A DNA stretch of 64,000 nucleotides from Amylostereum areolatum. Taxonomy: Eukaryota; Basidiomycota; Agaricomycetes; Russulales; Stereaceae. Positions 1 through 9,267 of this stretch are shown here, piece after piece; position 1 is the stretch's first letter; every line of letters starts with the position of its first letter. The notes beneath the pieces were generated by a model. That model was not told the origin of the DNA. It did not search any database and was given only the letters and a program-made list of their open reading frames with translations. The stretch is from the NCBI GenBank assembly GCA_012932865.1, contig SAXG01000007.1, forward strand, positions 186,001 through 250,000, read 5' to 3'. The position numbers were made by a program, and so were the translations under genes.

Positions 1-2
1 CA

Positions 3-707
3 GGAACATCTGCGCGTACTGCACTGCAGGTACCAAGCATACCCCCCCCACCATCCATGTCCTTGGCCCAGATCGCGCTTGCGGCCAAAGCTCCGGTCGA
101 AGGTGGATCCAAAACAGGGCAATACTTTGTCGGACAGGCCGCGTTGTCCACCCAATTCACCGTCAATAGGCGGAAGGGCAGTGGCGGGAAAGGTGGGACG
201 GCCAGCTCCCCGGAGGACACAGCAGGTTTCACGAAAGCTGAACTGGCGGAAATGGAGGAAGACCCTGATGCGGACGAGGAAGAACCCCCCTTGGAAGAAC
301 GCGCTGCAAGAGCTCCGCCACCTACCACTCCTTCTCCCGCCGAGAAGCAATTGGGACTTATACAGCAGGTGCGAGCTGACATTGTGGAATCGGATGGGGA
401 TGAGGATGAGGGGGGACTACGGGATGCAGGACCAGAGGGGGTGAATGGGGGCATAGTGGACGAGGTCCCCGGCCCAGTGGTGCGCCCCGGTAAACGGAAA
501 GCGGCCCCTGTGCGTACTGGCCCACCGAAGAAACGGAAGAAGGTTGCAGCCCCCAAGACGAACCCTACTGGGCCTCCCCGAGGAAAGAAAGCTCCTGCCC
601 GACAGGTGGCAACAGCGTCTCCTACCAAGATAGGCACCAGATCAACCACAGAGGGTGTCACCACTCGTTCGAAGGCAGGCCAACGGAGGAGGTGGGACAA
701 GCTTTGA
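3..707 (+). CDS. Unknown basic nuclear-type protein, 3' part
   Basis: The frame is open from the left edge, so the gene starts outside the window; the first Met in frame is at 57. What is visible is low-complexity and charged: an acidic stretch around residues 65-80 counted from that Met, a Pro-rich stretch, then Lys/Arg-rich clusters such as PPKKRKKV that look like nuclear localisation signals, and a basic C-terminus. No catalytic domain is recognisable. It precedes a divergent pair of equally charged, unrecognised proteins, so the three may be related in role, but that is inference. An AT-rich 3' region follows the stop. Function unknown. Confidence 0.6.
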   Translation, partial: GTSARTALQVPSIPPPPSMSLAQIALAAKAPVEGGSKTGQYFVGQAALSTQFTVNRRKGSGGKGGTASSPEDTAGFTKAELAEMEEDPDADEEEPPLEERAARAPPPTTPSPAEKQLGLIQQVRADIVESDGDEDEGGLRDAGPEGVNGGIVDEVPGPVVRPGKRKAAPVRTGPPKKRKKVAAPKTNPTGPPRGKKAPARQVATASPTKIGTRSTTEGVTTRSKAGQRRRWDKL

Positions 708-1424
708 CGGGGTAATTGTAGACTATTTTGCGTACTTTACCATCCTTTGAAATACCTTTCGCCATAGTGGGTTTTCATTTGTTACATTACTCAATTTACC
801 TTACATTTTTTAAAGAAATAAATCACCTAATTGTCTACCCACTTCTAACTGGGAAACAAGTCTAGGGCAATTGATCCGGGGGCGCACCACCCCCGGGAGC
901 GGTGTCATCTCCATATATCCGGGGGTGTCTCCCAAGGGTTGGCTTTCGCCGTTGGCCCACGGATTATGCACACGCCCCTGGAGAGTGATTGTGTTGGCCC
1001 TTGTGAGCTTGTTTCATCCAGGATCTGTTTCGGTGTCTGTGGAGACCTGTTGGAGTATGATTAGAGCTGATGTAAAACCGTGTATCTATCACTGGGTAGT
1101 AGGAGGCTAGCTCAGCCCCCTTCTGTTTCACTCCAAACATCCGTCCAACATGCCACGGTCCGACTTTCCATTCACACCAGTCGCAAGATATGCATACATC
1201 GATTGTGTCAAAGGTATAAGTACATCAAGAAAGAGACCTAAGGAAAACGTACGAATTCAAACCCTAAGAGAAGCAAGCAAAACCAGAAAACCTGCGTCAA
1301 AGCATACGCGGCAAAATGTACAAGTCAAAAGATACAGTGCAAAACGTACGAGGCTAAACGTACGTGTCCAAACGTACGTGTCCAAACAAAACCGCGCAAA
1401 CGTACATACAAGTCCATGCCACCA
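708..1424. other. Intergenic region with ACGTAC clusters
   Basis: The first part is AT-rich and looks like 3' UTR, including AAAGAAATAAATCACC near 815. Between about 1245 and 1410 the motif ACGTAC recurs at least five times (CGTACG, AAACGTACG, AACGTACGTGTCC twice in tandem). I see no supported gene; the short open frames here lack codon-like composition. Confidence 0.4.
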
Positions 1425-4400
1425 CTACCCCGTCTTCTTTGCAGCCTTGTCGTCCTTATCCTGTTGGCGGGTTCGGCGATCCGTCGGCCGAGGAGGGCGG
1501 GAGTTTCGCGTGCGCCGACTGGGACCCGCCACCGGCTGACTCTGAGCGGAGGAGGGAGAACGGGGGCGGGGAGCGAGAGGTGAGTCCGGGCGGAGGACGA
1601 ACGGGTCCTCTCGCTCTTCGTCATCAGCCGTGGTGGGAGGTGGAGCGGTGGGAGGTGGAGCGGTGGGAGGTGGAGGGGTGGGAGATCGCGACGGCGTTGG
1701 GGATGGGCTGCTGGGGCCGGGGTGGGTCACGGTACTCGCGAACGAGATTGGCTGGATGTACATGCTCGGCGTGGTGAGCGACCCGGGCGACAGGTTGTAG
1801 GGGTGAGGGGGAGCGGCCGGCTGGGGCACGACAAACCGATGGAGGGGCGTGGACATCGAAGGGAAGCTGGCCGTCGAAGTGACGGGCCACTGGTCATTGC
1901 CGATGGGGACGTTGAAGGGGGGATGAGGGGGAGGTGGTGGGGTGGGGGTCGAACGAGGGAGGGGGTCCGGGCCGCACAGGTCCTTGGTGCACCGCTCCAT
2001 GTCAAAGACCTGAGATGCGGAGAAGGACGCGTCGGGGTCGCGGTGGCCCATGGTCGAGGGAACGTGCGGGTTGGTACTCACCTCGTCCTCCTGCATGCTC
2101 CGCTCCTCGTGTTCCCCGGGCCCTCCTCCTTCCATCCCGGTCTCCGCCGTCGAATCGACGTCCATGGCGTCGATGTCACCCTTTGCAATGCGTCCTGCGC
2201 CCTCCACGGCGACATCTTGAGGTGCGTCTTCTGGCACCTGCACCGCATGGTCTTGCAGCGCCGCAGCAATGGTAGGAGAGGCCTCCGGGGCCTGTACTCC
2301 ACGGTCTTCCATCTGTCGTGGGTGGGCTTGAGGGACAGATGGGAGGCGTGCTTGTACGCGGGCGACGATGTCGTCGATGTCGACGGTGGGTGGGAGGCCG
2401 AGCTCCGCAGCGTTGCTCTTCACGATGGCGAGGACGCGTGCCGCGAGGTCGTCAACCGACAGCATGCGACGCTCTACGTCGCCGAGGCGGGGCTCTAGGT
2501 CCCTGACCGCGGAGGTCGCTGCCTTGAGCTCTTCGATGAGTGCCGGGGGGAAGCCGACGTTCGTCGATGGGGAGGGAGAGCGGACGGGACGAGGGGTTGG
2601 AGCGCGAGGGGAAGGGACAGGTGGAGGGGAGGGGAGGCGATCGTCCGTCATATGGACGTCTTCCGTTGGCGGGTCCTCGACAAGGTGAGCTATACTGAAG
2701 GTCAGTGAAAGGGTTGTGTGAGAAAAGGAGGCGACGCACGTGTGTGGGCTTGCGGAGGGGAGAACTCCCCCGGACGAGCGGGTTCGACACGCGAGCGAAC
2801 GCGCTTGGGACGAGCAACAGGCTCGGTGTCCATGGGCTCGTCGTTTTCAGCCTGGGAGGTGCTTGCTACCGACGGATGAGTGGACTTGAGCGGGGGAATT
2901 TTGATGACGAGCGACTTGGCGGAGGCGTTCGCGAGGGAGGAGGTGGAAGGGTCGGCATGGTCGGCAAGGTTGGCCGATGGGATTTCCGAGGGCCAGGCGG
3001 CTTGAATGGGGTCGTCGTCGTCATCGTCGTCGTGGACGTCGTCCTCCTCGTCCTCGTCCTCATCCTCCTTGTCCTCCTGCTCGTCCTCGTCGTCCTCCTC
3101 ACCCTCGTCCTCGTCCTCCTCCTCACCCTCGTCCTCGTCCTCGTCCTCGGTCTCTTCAACTGCCTTGCCCTTGCCTTTGCGATCCGCCTTGCCCTTGCCC
3201 TTGCCGACCGTCTTGCCCTTGCCCTGCCTCGCCTTCTCCGTGCCCTTCGCGACGACCTTGCCCTTCGCCGCCTTTGCCGATCCCCGGGGGAGTGGAGGGC
3301 CGGCATCACCTTTCCTGACGGGGGGCAACGTGATGCCCAACTTCTTCTCGAAGTACGATTTCGAGTGGGGGTTAGGGGGGGGGAGTTCGGCGTCGAGGGG
3401 GAGCTTTTTAAGATCTGTTGGCGACATAAGAGATGAGTTCGTCAGAGCTGGGAAATACGAGGCACGTACCTATGGGATCCTTGTGGTTGGCGGACATGGC
3501 CTTCGGGATTGTCTTCTTGCCGTTCGCAACCCACGTTCGATACCGAATGCGGTCGTCCGGGTAGAATCGGCGAGGGAGAGGAGGGAAGGGTGCAATCTGG
3601 CAGGGCTTGTGAAGCTCGAAGCAGGTGAAGCAAGACTTGTTCTTGCCCCACCAGCACGGCACCCCGCATCGAAAGCAGGCGACGCAAGTTTGCTGTGGAG
3701 AACGCCATAAGCAAACATCGAATGAGTAAAGGAAAAACGCACGTATGGAGTTGTTGGGTGGTTGGACCAGAGGCCAGCGGTTCCAGGGGCTAAGTAAACC
3801 GCCTGCTTGTGCTTGAGATCGACGGTCTTGCTGGTGAAGCCATTCACCACGGGGATGAACTCGCCATCGCCCTTCTTCTGCCCCTCGAGGCGGACCTTGC
3901 CCTCCACCTTCTTGACGCTGAAATTTGAGCCAGGGCGGAGCATATTGGCAGGGCCGATGAGCTCGTTGGCGGCCGTGCGTTGGATCGGGGGGGCGAGAGG
4001 GCGGGCGGAGGTACTTGCGCGGGGCTGGGACTTGGATGTCCGGGGGCGTTTTGCGGGTTTGGGGGGGCCAACCTTGAAGGTGGGGGCCTTGACGGGGGGG
4101 GTCTTGGTGCGTTTCCGGTCGCCTTTCGACGAGCTCCCCAGTCGCCAGCTGATCGTGCCGGGGGTGATGACGGTACGCGTCCGGAGAGGCATGCGGACGG
4201 GAATCTGAGGCAGGTCGTCGTCGTCCGAGTCTTCGTAGAACAGGCGCGACCGCTTGGTGGTCGTCTTGCGAGGGGGCGTGGGCGGAAGGTCGTCGTCGTC
4301 GTCGTCGTCGTCTGGCGGTGGAGCTGGTTTCGGGTTGGCCTTGCTCTTCCCCTTGTCGGCGGGCTTCAATGGTGGGCTCAGGAGGAGCTCATCGTCCTCC

Positions 4401-5166
4401 TCATCGGAAGGGCGCGGAGCCCTGATCTTCGAATGCCAAAATTTCGGGGCGGGCTTGGCGACATTGGAGCTACTCGGGCCGGGGGGAGGGGGAGAGGAAA
4501 TGACGGCTGTGGTCGACTTGACGGGCCGGGGACGAGGAGGGGGGCGGGTGGGCGGTGGAGCGGTGGGTCCGGTGGTAGGGGGGGCGGGTGAGGGGCTGGG
4601 CGGTGGGCTGGGCGATGGGTGCATTGGGGCGGAGGGTATGGTGGCCACTGGAGGATGGGATGGCACCCGCGGTTTTTGAGCTAACATTCCTACGTTAGTT
4701 ACATGGAGATAGATGTATGAAGATGTCGGGGGCGCACCTTGGGTCTCCCACCACCGGTTCGGGCCCAACTCATCTCCGTGCAGTGATGGGGCGTCCGCTG
4801 TCGAAACTTGAGTGCGGATGCGGTCTTGCAGGGCGATCGGATCCATTGATGCCTTGCCGTCGGACTTGCGCGACGTCGCCGGCTGTACAATGTTCACGAA
4901 GAGCCACTTGAGGAAGGCTGGGGCACCGGGTGCCCCGATCAGGCGCCGGCGTATGACCACGGACTGTGCGATGAACGATGTCAGGTATGCGTACTGAACA
5001 TTACGGAGGGAGAACGTACGATCTCGCGTTGGAATTGAGTGGCGAGTGGCGCCCCCGGATCTGTTGGCGAGGCTTGAAGGGCGTGGAGAGCCAGCTGAAG
5101 GCGGGCACTGCAAATGACGGCGGCATGAGGGTGTGAGGCAAGAAACTCGTCGAGGGCGGAGGACAT
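1425..5166 (-). CDS. Unknown multidomain protein with Cys-rich motif, 1157 aa
   Basis: Six exons can be joined: 5166-5020, 4963-4738, 4680-3743, 3692-3470, 3414-2740, 2689-1425. They total 3474 nt, an exact multiple of three, and all introns are 50-57 nt with GT-AG ends. Order along the protein: a short helical-looking N-terminus; a long Pro/Ser-rich disordered region with acidic runs; a compact Cys-rich motif spanning the exon 3/4 junction (CVACFRCGVPCWW, then CFTC and C) that may bind zinc; a Lys-rich then extremely Asp/Glu-rich block (3000-3160); and a Pro-rich tail. I recall similar Cys motifs in hypothetical proteins of agaricomycetes, without known function. It is transcribed divergently from the gene at 5428. 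The start is the first Met of exon 1. Confidence 0.78.
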
Positions 5167-5427
5167 GGCGAGGAAGGTGCGGTGAGGTTGGTCGTGGGTG
5201 GAAGTGGATGAAGTGGAGAGGTGGAAGGGCAAGGCGCGTCGGACGCGTCCTGGAATTATGAGGCGCGGCAACTGCCGGGGCCGCAGACGGCCCGCGGGAC
5301 GCGGGACGCGGGACGTGTCGAAATCGCACAAGTCCAGATCCCATTAGCACGCGTGGAGGTTGTCTCCTTCCTCTGCGTCTCTTCCTCCTTACCCCTCGCT
5401 CTCCTCCCACGTATCCTCGCATCGACG
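5167..5427. promoter_or_regulatory. Shared divergent promoter region
   Basis: The 261 bp between the ATGs of two head-to-head genes must hold both promoters and 5' UTRs. No TATA box is obvious. A CT-rich tract (about 5370-5410) precedes the rightward ATG, as is common upstream of fungal start codons. Assignment rests on position only. Confidence 0.45.
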
Positions 5428-6586
5428 ATGGAAGAAGACAATTTCGAGTTCAACATTGAAGATTTCGACGCCGCGATGGGCGATGCTGGGCTCGGTACAC
5501 CTGCTGGAGTGGCGGGATTGTCGGCGGTGCCAGCACCGGAAGGTATGTCGTGATACGTTATATCGACTACATCGACTAACCATGTGGTTATACCATTACA
5601 GGGACATATACGAAAGCCGTAACGACGGCTGAAGAACACCCTGAGGGCGTCCGTCCCCAGTCAGCCCCCAACGTCGCCGAGCCCTCCGAAGTGGCACCCG
5701 TGGGGTCAGCGAAGTCCGTCCCGCAAGTCGATGGGGGCGGCGAAGACATCGAAATGATATCGAGGCCGAAGGGATGGACGGATGCGAAGGGACAGAGGCA
5801 GAAGGGGAAGCAGAAAGCGATCCCTGCTGAAGACGGTGCGTCTAATCACTTCCACTCGATAATTTTGGCTCTAACATACGGATTTACTGGACAGTAATCG
5901 AGATCCCATCATCTCCTCCTACGCCTCGACCATCACCCGGGCCCTCGGCACCCATCCACCCCCGGAAGCGTCCTGGGTCCCCCTATGCACCTCCTGTTGC
6001 ATCTGCACTGGACAGCAAGAAGCCCCGAATCGACGACCCGCGGCGTATCTCCTGGGCGCTGACGGCGGAGGAGCTGTCCTCGAAGCCGGCGTCCGTCTTC
6101 CGCCCCGTCAAATTTGGGGAAGGGTCGTCGAGAGGGGAGCGGATGGGGTGGGGACAGGAGGCGGGTGAGCAGAGGCGGTGCCCCCCCGACAATCCGCCCA
6201 ACATTGCGGGGCTCGCTCAGAGACACTATCCGGCGGAAGGTGAGTCAGTGTGTTGGCCCCCGGAGTTCGCTCACTTACCCTCTGATGTAGAAACGCACGA
6301 CCTGAAGGCCTGGATGGATTTCGTCAAGCATTTCGCCCCCGACCCCGACAACGTGCGTCTGCCAGAACGTTCAACCCAGCTGCTTGACCCTCGACGGGCC
6401 GCACTGGCGATGACGGTCCTGGCGGAGGGAGCCGCCGCCGCGAAGGACTTTGAGGCATGGGAGCGGCTAGACGAGGGGTATAGGGTGGAGGTGGAAACCC
6501 TACGTCGAATCAGGGAGGAGGTGCTTTCAATGGGGTTTGCGTTGAGGTTTGCGGCGGATAGAACGAGGGCAGGGACTGGGGAGTGA
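5428..6586 (+). CDS. Unknown charged protein, 329 aa
   Basis: Exons 5428-5542, 5602-5835, 5895-6239 and 6291-6586 total 990 nt, a multiple of three. All introns are 51-59 nt with GT-AG ends. The N-terminus is acidic (MEEDNFEFNIEDFDAAMGD), the middle is Pro/Lys-rich with KKPR-type basic clusters, and the last exon encodes a more ordered, helical segment with HDLKAWMDFVKHFAP and a run of Arg/Glu helices to the stop. No known domain. Head-to-head with the 1157-aa protein gene, with 261 bp between starts, so co-expression is plausible but unproven. Confidence 0.75.
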
Positions 6587-6707
6587 GTACTGTTGATCTC
6601 GCGTGGGTATATAGTCCAATATAATGATACTTCGACTTACAATCAAGGCGTGAATTTTCGTAGGAAGCTCGGGTGCGAGACCTGGTGCAGAGGATGGAGC
6701 TGCAGAG

Positions 6708-7070
6708 TCAGATGAGGTCGTCGAGCGTATACAAGACTGTGTCAATGACATTGACAAGAAGATGACGTTCCTGGTCCTCGATGGGTCGCTCCATAAGCAA
6801 GGGAAGGATTTTGTCGAATAAAGGCCTAGCTCGAAACTCGCAGGCTTTATCTGTGATCTGGTGTAGTGCTGTCTTGGGCACAGGTGGGGTCCCATTCTTG
6901 ATTTTGAGCAGCAACCGCATGATTTTGCGTTCCTTCTTTTCATCAACCGTCAACTGCGTCTTGTCCTCCTTGAAGATCTTTGCAAAGCATCGCGCCTCTT
7001 CAGCTTTGAAAAAGGCGAGGTTACCGACCCTGGGAATTTCAGTTGGAAGGTTAGACCCGCCGGGTGCGGT
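6708..7070 (-). pseudogene. SF3B1 (U2 snRNP SF3b subunit 1) fragment
   Basis: About 120 codons match the region just before and into the first HEAT repeats of SF3B1/Hsh155, the U2 snRNP component that holds the branch-point helix. Recognisable segments include [33 protein letters not shown] and DQERHLLV. The full protein is about 1300 residues. Here similarity starts near 7070 and stops at a TGA where intact proteins continue from LDDLV. Several normally invariant residues are changed ([12 protein letters not shown]). No intron is present. It is a duplicated, non-functional fragment; retrocopy or segmental capture cannot be told apart here. Confidence 0.85.
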
Positions 7071-9267
7071 TACAACCATCCCCCTAGATCCATGGGCAAC
7101 GAAATATATTGCAAGTCTCGTGTGGGATGTACATATATATTCCGGGGATATCCCGGCGGTTGAAGTTTTCGACCCGGGGTGTATTGGCACTCTAGGTCGG
7201 CCGCATATTGGGGGCAGGCATGCCTGGGTACATGTCTACTGGAGACCTACGCAACGGCCGGTTGTAGTAGGGTGATCTTGTAGGACGAGGACGGCCGGAC
7301 ATCGAGGAAAGTCCCATGTGGGGCCCTGTGTGCTGTAGGCCTCCCTAACGGCCGATTGTCGATTGCATACATAGGACAGGATGTCGGGCGAGCGTGGATT
7401 ATACTGGAGTCAAATCGCGCGGCCGACGGCGGCTCAGCGTGTAGCATACAGGTTAGGCATATGGGGCTGATCATGTATTATAGGTATATATAACCAGAAT
7501 GTGTGACCTCCTTTCTTATAAAAGGAGGCTCATCGAACGAGCCATTCCCCAGCTCGTTCTCTTTGTAAATACAGGACTGCTCTAACTAAAGAACCTCCTC
7601 TTAAGTATACTAAAGAGAGCCCAAAGTAACTAAGTCGAAAGCTCGCCTAAGTCTTCCGTGAAGACTTACTGCTCCGCTTATCGACCTCAACCTTCGTATC
7701 ACCGAGACGTCTGGATCACCTGATCCCACCTCTCATCTACACGAATACTGTAGCCTGAGCCACTTGTCACGTGATAAGGACCGTCCTTAACAGAGGCTGT
7801 TGGACGGTACGAATGCTATATTTGGTTGTCGTAACTTGGTAATACGTGGCCAAGTCGTCACAGAATCTGGGCAACAAGCTGACGTGAAGGTGTGTTACTT
7901 ACTACTGGGGCGGGAGACGAATATCCGTTCAACAGAAGCCCTGTTCCGTCATGGAGGTAAATCAGTCAGCTTTGGCGCCACGAAGCTTTGGCCTTGAGCA
8001 ATCTTGCCTTTAGCATTTATTCAAGACTGCTCTGCGAGTGACAGACCAGTCCGCGAGTGCTAGACCAGACCAGTCCACGAGTGAGACTGGTCTTTGAGCT
8101 TTTGCTCAGACCAGTCCGTGTGACAGACCAGTCCGTCCTGAAAAGAGCTGACCATTTTGGCGACCTTGTGTTGACTGTTCCAAAGGGTAGGGGGCTGGTA
8201 AACAGGACATGGCCAACCACGATGATGCTCAAAAGGAGGTTTGAAGGAGATGAGTAAGCCTCTCTCTGCAGTACGAGTTCGATGGCTGATGGCATGGGTC
8301 ATCCTACTTGATACGGGATAATATTGCTAGTGCTTACTGCAAGCAAGGCTGATCGAACAGAGTACTTTATATAACAACTCGACCATGAGATGGCAGTGCC
8401 CACTTGTGCCCAAGTCGCTGAATCAGAGACTCAGCACATCGGCCTAGTTTCAAGGTTGCTTAGATATCTGTTTTGATATTTTACCAAATTTATTGTCAAA
8501 GAGAAGAAGTCGTTAATTATATCCAAGTTTCGAAGCTATCTTTCGAATAAACATGGCGAGAGTTGCCCAAAAAAAATTATGTTAACAGTCCCTGCTGATA
8601 ACCGTTCGTGCAGTGGATGTGCTTACCCTGATGCTTTTCGTTTTCTTTTTCAATTAGCAACGACGCCTGATCTCCAAGTGCCGCGAGCCTACCTCCACGT
8701 ATGTTTACCTGTCCCATCGTACGTCCCCTCGCCTTCTCCTAGAAGTCGAGCTATACCTAACCGCTCGCTCACACAGATCCTAAAACTCCTCGCAAAAAAA
8801 GAAGATGGATTCGTTGCCTCGTCGTCTGTTGATTGTGATTGCTGTGCGCGGACTTTGCTGTACTGTCGGTCTAGGTGTCCATAGTCGTTTGTACCCCCAT
8901 ACGTATGCATGCTGAGAGCCTTCCGTGAATGAATATCTTGTGTTTTGCCTGTTACTTGTGCAACGAGCTTATGAATTTGTTGCCGAGCGCATATCAGACT
9001 AAGTTGTCAAAGTAGGTAGTCAAATCGCGTTGCTGCGACTTGGAGGTCTTGAACTGGATATGTCATCATCGTCATCCGATGATCCGATGCCGTTGTTGAG
9101 AACAAAAGCTCTCGTCACATGTCAACACTGAACTCTGACAACATCCTCTGCCGTTGTCTTGGTTATCTCAATATCTTGATGTCTCTGATACGACAATGGG
9201 GCCACAGGTACGTACATGCACAAATACACAAGAGAGAAAGACTGACGCTAACAGTGAAACATCAGGC
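7071..9267. other. Intergenic region, repeat-derived in part
   Basis: No gene is supported. A TATA-like TTATAAAAGG (about 7515) is followed by a CT-rich transcribed-looking stretch to about 7790 that resembles a decayed LTR, but no terminal repeat or target duplication could be matched. Short inverted copies of AGACCAGTCC lie at 8043-8134. The remainder is unremarkable. Confidence 0.4.
8043..8134. repeat. AGACCAGTCC short repeat cluster
   Basis: AGACCAGTCC occurs four times (8043, 8067, 8108, 8125), and its partial reverse complement GACTGGTCT lies between copies two and three, so the segment can fold locally. Copies one and two are followed by CGCGAGTG and ACGAGTG. Function unknown. Confidence 0.6.

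Noticed and set aside
2705..3710. Plus-strand Ser-, Val/Leu- and Pro-rich frames
   Set aside because: They are the antisense of the Asp/Glu/Lys-coding repeats in the 1157-aa gene.
4254..4679. Gly/Ser-rich plus-strand frame of 141 codons
   Set aside because: Antisense of the Pro/Asp-rich exon 3 of the 1157-aa gene.
7263..7792. Complete LTR starting TGTAGTAG and ending TTAACA
   Set aside because: No matching 5-bp flanks and no second copy in the window; left as a possibility only.
8579..8884. 101-codon plus-strand frame
   Set aside because: No motif, no promoter or splice context, and unremarkable composition.
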